Assembly (NCBI GenBank): GCA_010015655.1
Contig: ML976764.1
Coordinates: 62,001 to 126,000 of the forward strand
DNA from: Bimuria novae-zelandiae CBS 107.79
Lineage: Eukaryota > Ascomycota > Dothideomycetes > Pleosporales > Didymosphaeriaceae
DNA length: 64,000 nucleotides
Reading direction: 5' to 3'
Shown here: in pieces, positions 1-10,536 of the stretch
Numbering within the stretch: position 1 is the first letter of the stretch
Layout: every line of letters begins with the position of its first letter
Notes under the pieces: model-generated
The model's database searches: none
What the model was told of the DNA's origin: nothing
What the model saw: the letters and a program-made list of their open reading frames with translations, nothing else
Program-made: the position numbers and the translations under genes

Positions 1-222
1 TTGCATCGTTCAGTTGCTGACTTTTGCGGCGTAATCGTCGCGTTGTTACAGCCTGTCCTGTCGGTATCTATCACCACCGCAGTTCGAGCTACTGTTAGCG
101 AATCAGCGACTACCCCGCAGCCAGCTCTCGTCTCCCCACCTTACTCACCGCCTGATCGACGAAGGGCCGTCGCAAACGCTCAAAACTTCTACCAGGTCCT
201 CATCTGGTCTCCTTCCAGCACC

Positions 223-1379
223 ATGTGGGTTTTCCAAGCTCCCGCAGCGGTCGTGAGCCTGCTTGCCCTCACAATCCTCCCCTTGGCGTCCGCGAAACTG
301 TCTCCGTCACCTACCACGCCAGCGCGTCTCGACGACCTTGCGCGATTACGATATGCACTCGCAAAACGACAATGCGGCAATCCATGTGGCTATGATGGTT
401 GGCTTTGCTGCAACAACAACGAGCAATGCCTCACCGTGGCTAATCAGGCATCATGCGCCCAGGGCCTAGCAACCGGCGGCGGCGGCCAGTGGGTCTACAG
501 TACCATCTACTACACCGAAGAAGCCACCCTTACCAAGACTTCCCTTTGGAGTAGCTTTATCGGCGGCGCTGCGGCGACGGGAGCGTCATGCAGCGCCAAC
601 CAGCAAAAGTGTGATACTACATGCTGCGGAAGCGGAGAGTACTGCTACGCCGCGGGCACATGCAGTGCCATTGGAGGATCGGGATCCCCTGGAGTCACTG
701 GTATAAACCCTTCCGCACCGGTGCGTCCCACGAGCTCAGGAGTAATTGTGATTACAGCCACTGGTTCCGCGACTGCCACTGTTCCTTTCGGCACGCCCAT
801 CCCGACCGGTGTTAATGGCACGCTCGTGGAACAGAACCCAGGAGGAGGAGGCCTCAGCGGCGGAGCCATCGCGGGTATCGTCATTGGTGTCATCGCCGGC
901 ATCATCCTCCTACTGCTCATCTGCTTTTACTGCTGCGCAAAGGCTGCTTTCGATGGCGTCCTTGCACTTTTCGGTTTGGGCAAGAAGAGGGGCACACGCA
1001 CGCACGAGGAGACGACGTACATCTCCGAACACCACAGTGGAGCTGCTGGAGCCGCTGGAGGGCGTCGCTGGTACGGGCAAGGCGCATCTCGCCCTTCGCG
1101 TCCGCCGAAGAAGAGCAGCGGTGGCTTCGGCAAGATGCTGGGTGTCGGTGCAGGCGTCGCTGGACTGGCAGCGCTCCTGGGCATGAGGAAGAACGACCGC
1201 AAGCAGTACGACGACAAGAGCACGACCATCACCGACTCTTCCTACTATTACAGTGACTACACTAGCACTAGTAAGTCGAGCGTCCCAACGATTCGATTGC
1301 GACATACTAACAAATCGCAGGCAGTGCAAGCTCAGATGACCGACGGACGCGCCACACCCGGCAGTCTTCACGCCGCTGA
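223..1379 (+). CDS. Secreted or single-pass membrane Cys-rich protein, two exons
   Basis: I start at the ATG at 223 because it begins a clear signal peptide (residues about 1-24, hydrophobic, ending LASA). Exons are 223-1270 and 1321-1379; the intron has GTAAGT, a TACTAAC branch site and CAG, and gives a 368-residue protein. A Lys-Arg site directly before QCGNPC suggests Kex2 trimming. Two Cys clusters follow (around CGNPC...CC and CSANQQKC...CC), then a Gly/Ser/Thr-rich linker, and one membrane segment at about residues 214-237 followed by Cys pairs. The tail is basic and Gly/Ser/Tyr-rich, so it is probably cytosolic. This is the layout of fungal cell-surface sensor-like proteins, but I do not recognise a named domain such as WSC. 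Function unknown; a plasma-membrane or wall role is inference. Confidence 0.7.
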
Positions 1380-2179
1380 TCGTCCCCGCCATTGTAATTT
1401 CTCTTTCTTGTACAATACCTTCAAAATATCCCGTTCATAGCATGTTCTCAGCATGCATCGTGGGCGGCCGGCTGCAAATGGCGTTATGACGGATTCTGGG
1501 TTATGGAGACGATCGACAAACGAGACCAACGGGTAATGCGCGGTATGGAATATGTAGATAGGACCGGGCGGTCTGTGAATATCATAATTTGGCCTTGTGG
1601 GTTAGGGACAACATGTTTGATCTTTGAGATTAGTGAAGGGCGCATAGAAACAGTAAGCAGTTTGTCTGAAGCAACTCTTCGACCCGGGATGACATATGTC
1701 GCCAAGCTGAGGTGGGATGATGCTAGCGCGTTTCGGGAGCTCTGCGAGCACCTTCTCTTGCTGCCTCATCACGCCGTACATAACCAACGCCTGCTGCCTC
1801 GCTTGCTGTTCTTTTCACTCAACACCTTAGCCGTATCCCCGCATACACATACAGAGACAGCTCGCAGGTGTTTGCGTAGACTGTCCACGTCAGCGCTCCG
1901 TCACACACCCCGCTTCAACCAGACCTGCGCGATTGCCACACTTCGCAGTCCCGAGGCGCTGTAACTCAGGCAAACTGGGGAAGAGAAGGTATTCCGGTGA
2001 AGACCTCGGTGGTCCCCCTAAGAAAGCTATGGCGGTAAGTTGCCCTAGGACCCAGCGTACAGACAGGCGGTGATTGCACGAGTGGGGCTGTGTGTTCGTA
2101 AACAACATCCGGACAGGACTCGCGCCACTGTACACTTCTTGCAGTGTACTCTTCTGACAGTAACCAGGACAAAGACACA
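1380..2179. other. Intergenic region with UBA1 promoter and leader
   Basis: No convincing gene lies here; the open frames are short, lack family features and overlap on both strands. The last 150 bases hold the probable spliced 5' leader of UBA1, annotated separately. Confidence 0.6.
2029..2160 (+). promoter_or_regulatory. Probable UBA1 leader intron next to an upstream ATG
   Basis: ATGGCG at 2029 is followed at once by GTAAGT (2035), and a polypyrimidine stretch ends in CTTCTGACAG at 2160, 19 bases before the UBA1 start. If this 126-bp intron is spliced, the mRNA would read ATG GCG TAA, a two-codon upstream ORF. The splice signals are visible; use of the intron and any translational effect are inference. 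Confidence 0.4.
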
Positions 2180-5100
2180 ATGCAGGTCGACGACCCTGCT
2201 GCTGCTGTTGAGCAGCTCAAGAATGCCGAGGGTGATATCGACGAGTCTTTATACAGCCGACAGCTGTATGTGTTGGGTCACGAGGCCATGAAGCGTATGG
2301 GGCAGTCTCACATCCTCGTCACTGGTCTACGAGGCCTCGGTGTCGAGATTGCGAAGAACATCGCCCTGGCTGGTGTCAAATCGCTGACGCTCTACGACCC
2401 CAATCCCGCCGCTCTCCAAGATTTGTCGTCGCAATTCTTCCTCCACCCCGAAGACGTCGGCAAGCCCCGCGCCTCCGTTACCGTACCCCGCGTGTCAGAG
2501 CTCAACCCATACACACCGGTGAAGGAGTTCGCAGGGCGCGATCTGACGTCAGATCTGTCGCAGTTGAAGCAGTTTCAGGTGGTTGTACTGACGGATACCC
2601 CGCTGCACGACCAGATCAAGGTCGCCGACTATTGCCACGAGAATGGCATCTACGTTGTCATCACGGATACGTACGGGCTCTTTGGCACCATATTCACCGA
2701 TTTCGGCAAGAACTTCACGGTCGGCGACCCCACGGGCGAGAACGTCAACAGCGGCATCATCGCGAGCATCGACGAGACGGGCTTGGTATCTGCGCTGGAT
2801 GAGACTCGACACGGGCTTGAAGATGGTGACTGGGTTACCTTTACCGAGATTGAGGGCATGACAGGCTTGAACGGCTGTGAACCTCGCAAGATCGAAGTGA
2901 AGGGCCCGTACACTTTTTCCATCGGCGATGTATCTGGATTGGGCGAATACAAGAAGGGCGGCCAGTATATCCAGGTCAAGATGCCGAAGATTCTCAACTT
3001 CGAGAAATTCAGCGACCAGTTGAAGAAATCGGAATTACTGATCTCAGACTTTGCCAAGTTCGACCGGCCGCAGCAGCTCCACATCGGAATCCAAGCTCTT
3101 CACGAATTTGCGAATCAGCACAAGGGAGAGTTCCCTCGTCCGCACCACGAGAGTGACGCCGCAGAGGTGCTGAAAATTGCAGAAGGACTTGCTGGGCAAG
3201 GAGAGGAAAAAGTCGAACTGGATGAGAAGTTGATCAAAGAACTGAGTTACCAAGCACGCGGTGATCTCAGCCCGGTCGCAGCCTTCTTCGGAGGTATGGC
3301 CGCGCAGGAGGTACTCAAGTCGGTGTCTGGCAAGTTCCATCCTATTGTACAGTTCCTGTACTTTGATTCGCTGGAGTCGTTGCCTACATCTACCACCCGT
3401 TCGGAGGAGCAGTGCGCTCCGATTGGCTCTCGATATGACGGTCAGATCGCTGTGCTTGGAAGGGAATTCCAGGAGAAGCTCGGCAACGTCAAGGAGTTCT
3501 TGGTCGGTGCCGGTGCCATCGGTTGCGAAATGCTAAAGAACTGGGCTATGATGGGTATGGGTGTTGGTTCAAAGGGCAAGATCTGGGTCACTGACAATGA
3601 CCAAATCGAGAAGAGCAACCTCAACCGACAGTTCCTCTTCCGGCCAGCTGACGTTGGCAAACTCAAGAGTGACGCTGCTGCGAAGGCTGTGCAAGCGATG
3701 AACCCTGACTTGAACGGCAAAATAGTGCACCTGCAGGACAAGGTCGGGCCGGAAACAGAACACATTTTCAACGAGGACTTCTGGGAGAATCTGGACGCTG
3801 TTACGAATGCTTTGGACAATGTTGAAGCACGAACCTACGTCGACCGCCGTTGTGTCTTCTTCCGCAAGCCGCTGCTCGACTCGGGCACTCTTGGAACCAA
3901 GGGCAACACCCAGGTCGTTATCCCGCATATCACAGAGTCCTATTCTTCGTCACAGGACCCGCCGGAGAAGTCATTCCCAATGTGTACACTGAGGAGTTTC
4001 CCGAACCGCATCGAGCACACCATTGCATGGGCGCGCGAGATGTTCGATTCGTTCTTCGTCAAAGGCCCTGAGGTCGTCAACCTTTACCTTACCCAGCCTG
4101 ATTATCTAGGTGCATCATTGAAGCAATCTGGAAACGAGAAGCAGACACTGGAGACTCTCCGCGACTTCTTGGTGACGGAGAAGCCTCTAACGTTTGATGA
4201 CTGCATCATTTGGGCTCGTCAGCAGTTTGAGAAGAGCTACAACCAGCAAATCCAGCAACTGCTGTATAACTTCCCGAAAGACTCCACAACAGGATCAGGC
4301 CAGCCATTCTGGTCAGGACCCAAGCGTGCTCCAGATGCTCTGAAGTTCGACCCCTCAAACCCTACCCACTTCACATTCGTCGAGGCGGCTGCCATTCTAC
4401 ACGCATACAACTACGGTATCAACCCTAAGGGGGTTACCAAGGAACACTATCTAGAGGTCTTGAATGACATGATCATTCCAGACTGGAGGCCAGACCCCAC
4501 TGTGAAGATTCAGGCGAGTGACTCCGACCCCGATCCGAATGCTCAGCAATCGGGTCCCGTGGACGACAACGATGTCCTGCAGAAGCTCGTCTCGTCGCTG
4601 CCTCCACCCAAGTCACTAGCCGGCTTCAAGCTCGAGCCTGTGGAGTTCGAGAAGGATGATGACACAAACCACCATATCGACTTCATCACGGCCGCCAGCA
4701 ACCTCCGCGCCGCGAACTACAAGATCGAGCAGGCAGATAGGCATAAGACGAAGTTCATCGCTGGCAAGATTATCCCTGCCATCGCGACGACGACCGCGCT
4801 GGTCACTGGGCTGGTCAACCTTGAGCTGTACAAGATCTTGGACGTCAAGACGGACATCGAGCAGTACAAGAACGGTTTCGTCAACCTCGCGCTTCCGTTC
4901 TTCGGCTTCAGCGAGCCCATTGCGAGTCCCAAGGGTCACTACATGGGCCACAACGAAGAGAAGGTGCAGATCGACAAGCTGTGGGATCGCTTCGAGATTG
5001 AGGACATCACCCTGCAGGAGTTCATCGACCACTTCGAGAAGAAGGGGCTCAATGTGCAGATGGTCAGCTCGGGCGTTAGCTTGCTGTATGCGAGCTTCTA

Positions 5101-5329
5101 TCCACCGGCGAAGCTGAAGGATAGGATGGGTTTGACGTAAGTTTTAACATCCTTCGTTTAACCTTGGAATTCACACTAACAGCTAGACAGTATGAGCAAG
5201 CTCGTTGAGCACATCAGCAAGAAGCCCGTTCCCGAGCACCAGAAGAATGTCATCTTTGAGGTCACTGCTGAGGACCAGACCGAGGAGGATGTTGAGATCC
5301 CGTATGTGATGGTCAAGCTGCAGAAGTAG
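2180..5329 (+). CDS. UBA1: Ubiquitin-activating enzyme E1 (UBA1)
   Basis: Activates ubiquitin with ATP and passes it as a thioester to E2 enzymes in nucleus and cytosol. Exons 2180-5136 and 5191-5329 give 1031 residues, close to the usual fungal length of about 1020. The ATG at 2180 starts MQVDD, an N-terminus usual for this family; the open frame continues upstream only from a GTG. The N-terminal inactive ThiF-like repeat begins at [15 protein letters not shown]. The active adenylation repeat carries [13 protein letters not shown]. The catalytic cysteine is Cys602 in [10 protein letters not shown]. The second exon completes the C-terminal ubiquitin-fold domain, ending VMVKLQK. Essential, single copy; identification is very secure. 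Confidence 0.97.
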
Positions 5330-5799
5330 CTGACTAAGCGCTGCGGCTGGGGTGGAGAAAAGGGCGGTTTGTAGGCATGAGTGCAGCGTACTGATCGCTT
5401 GCGACAGATGTTTAGTGACATCATACATAGATGAGCATTGATGCTTGAAATGAATAGATTACTGAATCATGTGAAACGTTCAACGGTTTGTAGGTGTGCG
5501 TAAGCGTGAGCGGTCGGTGGAAAGGCGAGAGGAGAACTGCGTACAAGACTTGCTGGCAGCTGCGAGAGCTATACGGGCTTGCCTGGTAGCTCTTGAGTCC
5601 TTCGTCAAGGCTATTTGGGAACAGGAAGGTTGAGCTCGCACCGTCGTGTGAGAGTATGAATAACCATCTATAGGATAGATACGATGCACACGAACACGTG
5701 CAACGATACACTGCTTTCTTCGATCGCACGAACTGCCGGCCCGCTCTGTTCATAGAACTCTCACCCTCCAGCCTACAGACCGCAGAAACTTTCCACAAG
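5330..5799. other. Intergenic region between UBA1 and the NLR remnant
   Basis: About 470 bp holding the UBA1 3' end and the former promoter of the NLR gene. No ORF with family features and no structured RNA was recognised. Confidence 0.5.
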
Positions 5800-7382
5800 A
5801 TGGCAACAGTAACTACCACGGTTCAGCAGACTCAGTCAAGGTTCCAGATTATATTCGACAAGGGAAGACATCAGTACGAAAAACGAGCTGGAAAGCCCCT
5901 GGACCCCACGTTAGCTGTCAGTCTCAAGACTATCGTCGACTTGCGGTTGCACATCGAACAACAGAACGGAGATTTCGAGACGTTCAGAAAGAAGAATGGA
6001 AATCATACATTCCTGTTTGACCACTGTCTTCACCCCGATTGAGAGGCTTGGCAACTCTGTAGCCACGGTTCTATCAGCGGGGTTTCCTCCCGTCGGTGCC
6101 TGTTTTGGTGCAGCTGCAGTTTTAATCAAATCAGCGCAAGATGTATCAACTCATAATGATCGCATTGTTGAACTATTCGAGACAATGGGGGTAAGGTACG
6201 TCCCTGCGAGAGACTCAACCGCTAACCTGTATACCTACAGGGCATCATAGATCGCTTCGAGGTGCACGGCTTGGACCGCACTACTCCCCAGCTAGAAGAA
6301 AACTTCGCGAGTATCCTTGCGACGATCCTTGAGATGATCGCGCTCTCGAAAAAGGCGGTTGAAAGGAAACGGTGGAAGGAATATCTGTACACAGTCCTGC
6401 AAGGCCAGGATGCGAAGATAGAAGAGTTGAAGACGAGACTGGATCGGCTTGTAACAGATGGAACGGCGCTGGTCATAAAGCAGATAAACAATTCGGTCAA
6501 CCGTATCGAGGTCCAAGCAGCGAATAACAACCTCCAGATAGAGAGGATTGGGAATCATATGAAGTATATTGGCTATGATGTGGCGGGGATTAAGGATACG
6601 AGTCGCGACATTATGAATCTGCTACTACAGCAGAACGGATCGAAGCGAGACAACGACCTTTACGATAAACAGAAGCTCACACAGACCAACACGGATAGAA
6701 TGGAAGATATCATGAGGGAAAGAGTCGCAGATACCGGGTCCTGGCTCCTCAGTGAGCCGGGTTTCAAGCTTGGCTCGACGGGCATAATCCCTCCTTTGGA
6801 TATATAGCACTCCAGGTAGCGGGAAGACTTCTTAGCGAGTGCCGCGATAACAATGTTGCAAGCAAAGATCGCGAGTGGGGCGGGTCGCTGGAGCAAGACT
6901 GCACTCGGATCTTTTACAAACATGAGGTCAGTTGTCTAGTTGGGGGATTCCATCAAGCGCTGCGAGACGTGGCCTGGCAGATTACTCGCTGCGATCCTGC
7001 CTATGCCGACCATGTGACGGCGCAGTGTCGCTCGTGGGCAGACGTGGAGACAGTACCTAGTGCATGGAGGAAACTCTTCATTAGTTACTTCTCCGCGAAA
7101 GGGCGCTGTTTGTACCTGCTCTTCGATGGCATTGACGAAACCGAAGAAGGGGGCGATCACGGCCGCGCCGCTTTCTTGAAGCTGCTGCCCGATATTCACG
7201 GTAAGCCTCATGGAAACGAGTCGCTATATCGTACAATAACTAACAGACTCGCTTATCACCGTGAAGGACCGAACAGGGCGAATATTCACATACTCCATCA
7301 GCATCGCCGCATACGGTCAACAAATCATCATGGTAACAATCAGCGTTGAAGCTCACAAGAACAGGCAGGACCTCCGTCGCTA
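5800..7382 (+). pseudogene. NLR/STAND remnant, N-terminal part: Goodbye domain and NACHT P-loop/Walker B
   Basis: The first piece of a fungal NLR. ATG 5800 opens a segment matching the pattern of the fungal STAND N-terminal Goodbye domain (YEKRAGKPLDP, then DFETFRKKN). The frame changes by one base near 5995, and the domain continues (TVFTPIERLG ... IVELFETMG). An intron at 6191-6240 leads to a helical stretch ending with a TAG at 6805. The NACHT P-loop LLWIYSTPGSGKT lies at 6791-6829 in the next frame. A further frame change near 6830 leads to IFYKHE and Walker B LYLLFDGIDE (about 7112). A second intron is 7201-7246. The segment is cut at 7382 by a Tc1-like element. Known families of this layout act in non-self recognition; this copy cannot be functional as read. 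Confidence 0.85.
6191..6240 (+). other. Intron in the NLR remnant
   Basis: GTAAGG ... GCTAACC ... CTACAG. Removal joins LFETMG to GIIDRFEVHG without breaking the Goodbye-domain pattern. Splice signals still look intact in this dead gene. Confidence 0.6.
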
Positions 7383-7521
7383 CAGTACTAGGTCAAAAGT
7401 ATTGCACCTCGCTTAACGCATCTACCCTACAACACGCTCGCGCGCGCAACGCTGCACAACTTTAACGCGCTCTACCTCCACCAAATCTCGTCCAATTTTT
7501 TTTAAAAACACCTGCAATCGA

Positions 7522-8571
7522 ATGCGCTCGTCCAAATTAACAAAGAGCGATCAACGCCTGATCCTCGATCGTTGTTGGCGCGGCGAGAAACACCAGGAGA
7601 TCGCCAACTTGTTCGGCGTCAATCGAAGCACCATAACGCGTACGCTGCAGCGCTGGCGAAAACACCAAACCACAGCATCGCTGCAACGCTCAGGGCGTCC
7701 AAAAGTACTTCATGAGCGAGATGCTCATCGTCTGAAGCATGCCGTNNNNNNNNNNNNNNNNNNNNNNNNNNNNNNNNNNNNNNNNNNNNNNNNNNNNNNN
7801 NNNNNNNNNNNNNNNNNNNNNNNNNNNNNNNNNNNNNNNNNNNNNNNNNNNNNNNNNNNNNNNNNNNNNNNNNNNNNNNNNNNNNNNNNNNNNNNNNNNN
7901 NNNNNNNNNNNNNNNNNNNNNNNNNNNNNNNNNNNNNNNNNNNNNNNNNNNNNNNNNNNNNNNNNNNNNNNNNNNNNNNNNNNNNNNNNNNNNNNNNNNN
8001 NNNNNNNNNNNNNNNNNNNNNNNNNNNNNNNNNNNNNNNNNNNNNNNNNNNNNNNNNNNNNNNNNNNNNNNNNNNNNNNNNNNNNNNNNNNNNNNNNNNN
8101 NNNNNNNNNNNNNNNNNNNNNNNNNNNNNNNNNNNNNNNNNNNNNNNNNNNNNNNNNNNNNNNNNNNNNNNNNNNNNNNNNNNNNNNNNNNNNNNNNNNN
8201 NNNNNNNNNNNNNNNNNNNNNNNNNNNNNNNNNNNNNNNNNNNNNNNNNNNNNNNNNNNNNNNNNNNNNNNNNNNNNNNNNNNNNNNNNNNNNNNNNNNN
8301 NNNNNNNNNNNNNNNNNNNNNNNNNNNNNNNNNNNNNNNNNNNNNCAACCCCATCGAGCATATATGGCAATACATGAAAAAGCTCATACATAAGCTTCAT
8401 CCAGAGCTCCGTACAATGGGTGACTCCGCAGAGGCACAAGAAGCTTTATGCGACGCTATTCATGAAGCATGGTGGGCAGTACCGAATGCGCTCATCAAGA
8501 AGCTCATTTACAGCATGCCCAGCCGCCTCTCCGCCGTACGACGCGCGCACGGCTGGCAAACAAAGTATTAA
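7522..8571 (+). CDS. Tc1-like transposase, interior unknown (N gap 7746-8345)
   Basis: Cut-and-paste transposase of the Tc1/DDE_3 type. The visible N-terminus (about 75 residues) has a helix-turn-helix (HQEIANLFGVNRSTITRTL) and a GRPK linker motif. The visible C-terminus begins NPIEHIWQYMKK, the conserved block around the third catalytic residue. Flanks of the gap are in the same frame, and the total of 349 residues fits the family, so the gap length is plausible. The two catalytic Asp residues lie in the unsequenced part, so activity cannot be judged. Confidence 0.85.
   Translation: MRSSKLTKSDQRLILDRCWRGEKHQEIANLFGVNRSTITRTLQRWRKHQTTASLQRSGRPKVLHERDAHRLKHAXXXXXXXXXXXXXXXXXXXXXXXXXXXXXXXXXXXXXXXXXXXXXXXXXXXXXXXXXXXXXXXXXXXXXXXXXXXXXXXXXXXXXXXXXXXXXXXXXXXXXXXXXXXXXXXXXXXXXXXXXXXXXXXXXXXXXXXXXXXXXXXXXXXXXXXXXXXXXXXXXXXXXXXXXXXXXXXXXXXXXXXXXXXXXXXXXXXXXXXXXNPIEHIWQYMKKLIHKLHPELRTMGDSAEAQEALCDAIHEAWWAVPNALIKKLIYSMPSRLSAVRRAHGWQTKY
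7746..8345. other. Assembly gap of exactly 600 N
   Basis: Unsequenced bases inside the transposase gene. Any translation across this stretch is undefined. Confidence 1.
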
Positions 8572-8718
8572 GTAGAGAATATCTCCAGCATGACGGAGAA
8601 TCAAAAATCGTTAAAATCTATATACAAATCGTTAAGTTATGTATTCTTGAAGATGCGCCAAATATCTCCCAATTCGGCCTAGTTCCCACGGTGGTGCAAG
8701 ACTTTTGACGACCCACTG

Positions 8719-10421
8719 TACATCGAGTGCGGCGTTGCTCGCCTACAGCTTGGCGGGGCCTCCGCAGGCCTCGAAATACTGATCCGTGATACCCTCGAAG
8801 CCAAAGCCCAAGGCATGTTCCTCTGAGTTCGCCTCATCCTGGATATCCTCGAGGCGCAGCCAACCGAGCAGGAAATCATCGATTGCCTTGATACGGCGCC
8901 CACGAATATCGAGGGCATGATCAGGGAGATTCTGAAGGTATACAGCTCCACTCTTAAAGGCAGAGAGTCCGAAGAGTTTAACACGATACTAGCTTGGGTT
9001 GCATTCGCCGCGCGGCCTTTGACGTTGGCGGAGCTGGACGCCGCGTTGAGGAGGGTGGCGCCGGCGGGCAGTGCTGTGCTTTCGCTGGAGACGAAGCTGA
9101 GGGAGTGGTTTGGAACGCTGATTACGCTTAATCAAGACGATGTACTTTCGACTGGTATGCTTCAGGCTCGTATGCAGGGATCCGGCGGAATACGTGGCTT
9201 TGACTCGAAGTATGAGACAACCAGTGTTGGCTTTTCTCATGCGTCTATTACGGAGTATTTCCAGAAAGGAGAGGGCAAGTTCGCGGCAAGGAAGACGCTT
9301 CCTAAGATTGGCGTGGTGGCTACTGAGGCGAACCTTCTGATACTGAAGTCCTGTTTGGGGGTCTACGTTAAACCTGGCAAAGGCGACAGAAGGAAGGCAG
9401 CGACCAGCCTGATGACGTATTCTCGAGAACACTGGTTCCATCATTTACAATCTTCCATCTCTCAGCCTTTTGCAACGACCGTTCAAGTGGAGCTTCTCGA
9501 CCTCCTACGTGCCTTTCTCACTGAGCCGAATGCCTTGCGCGGATGGTGCAAGGATACACCGTGGAGATTCTACACGGAAACGGCAGTCTCTGTCCTATCT
9601 CGCTGCGTCAAAGTATGGCATCAAACCGGCAACGCTGAAGGGAACCAGGCCATCTAAAAATGGATATCAGCCTTGGAAAATCAAGCTGAGACTGTCTTTT
9701 TACGAGCGGAAAAAATCAATGCCGAGCAAGGTCTACATAAAGACGCTTTAGGAGATAACTGGTTCCCCCTATCTGCTATAACATCCGTTGCTCAGATACG
9801 GGCGCTTATAGAGGACGATGACATGCTAGACACTGTGCCAGATCCTCCACCGATCCAGACGATACTCAAAGTAGTCCAGTGGGCTGGGTTGGTGGAAAAC
9901 GCTGTGTGGAACCGGAAGCTCGCAATCTGTCTGCGGAACCTAGGTTATGTAGCGGAATCGATTCCTTATTTCTAACGAGCACTCACTCTGGATAACGCAT
10001 ACGTCCAGGCGAGGTCAGGTCTGGCTATCATCTATCAGGAACAGGGCTACTTCACCAGATCTCTTGAGCTCGAACTGATCAATGCCGGTTATCTCGTCCA
10101 AAGACTTCAGAACGACGAAGGTGAGCCCAATCAAGCCGTTATTAAAGAACTGGGTCGCTCTTACGGGTTGATTGCGTACTGTTACCACGAACTCGGTGAC
10201 AAACTGGCTGCTCTGCGGTACTGGCGTCTCGCTGCTGAGACGAAAACAATTGTGGAGTGGGGCGTTTATGCGTATCTCGGGCTATTGTCCGAATCTCTGA
10301 AAGACGACCGGTGGGAAGAGTCTGTACGGTTCTTGAAGCTGATGGAAACAGCAAGAGACGGGACGGAGAGATATAGCTTGCTCACGAGATGCGTTCTGAA
10401 GAATGCATTTCCGGAAGAAGG
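8719..10421 (+). pseudogene. NLR/STAND remnant, middle part: NACHT-distal region and TPR-like repeats
   Basis: Continues the NLR in one frame from the Tc1 site to the copia insertion. The conserved GMFLWVRLILDIL block is broken because its Trp codon is TGA (8824-8826). Next come an NLR-type winged-helix-like stretch (LAWVAFAARPLTLAELDAAL) and FSHASITEYF. TAA stops occur at 9655-9657 and 9973-9975 in the same frame. After these, TPR-like helical pairs follow (WNRKLAICLRNLGY, YGLIAYCYHELGD, ALRYWRLAAETK). All three stops fit single G:C to A:T changes (TGG to TGA, CAA to TAA). The segment ends at GAAGG (10417-10421), the target duplication of the copia element. Confidence 0.85.
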
Positions 10422-10528
10422 TGTTGAAACTGAAGTTGAGTGTAAGAGTTATCAACTATGTAGGCGGAGAAGCCGCCTATATAGGCTAGCGTGCTCCTTC
10501 CGTATGCCGGGAAGCACCTGCTTTAACA
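10422..10528 (-). repeat. Copia 3' LTR (107 bp)
   Basis: Matches 17510-17574 joined to 19660-19708 almost base for base, except that this copy lacks five bases (CCGTA) at the site where the right LTR was entered by a pogo element. One visible substitution near the end is TTTAACA here against TTCAACA there. At 107 bp it is very short for an LTR. Confidence 0.85.
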
Positions 10529-10536
10529 GTCCTCCC
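10529..10536 (-). promoter_or_regulatory. Copia polypurine tract
   Basis: On the minus strand GGGAGGAC lies directly against the TGTT start of the LTR, the expected position for plus-strand DNA priming. Confidence 0.6.

Larger units (their letters stand above)
7383..8718 (+). mobile_element. Tc1/mariner-type DNA transposon with 600-base assembly gap
   Basis: Imperfect terminal inverted repeats share CAGT, GTCAAAAGT and TTGCACC, and are flanked by the TA target duplication (7381-7382 and 8719-8720). The element is 1336 bp as assembled, normal for the family. It sits inside a Tyr codon of the NLR remnant: joining the flanks over one TA restores TAC in the same frame. Base composition is not RIP-like, so this insertion looks younger than, or was spared from, the RIP acting on the nearby copia element. 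Confidence 0.9.

Noticed and set aside
1503..1964. 153-codon plus-strand ORF upstream of UBA1
   Set aside because: No start context, no domain pattern, overlaps open frames on the other strand and the UBA1 promoter; judged chance.
10422..10528. Considered as a MITE (short inverted-repeat element)
   Set aside because: Ends are TG...CA, a second direct copy exists, outer 5-bp duplications bracket the pair, and a primer site and purine tract lie inside; LTR fits better.
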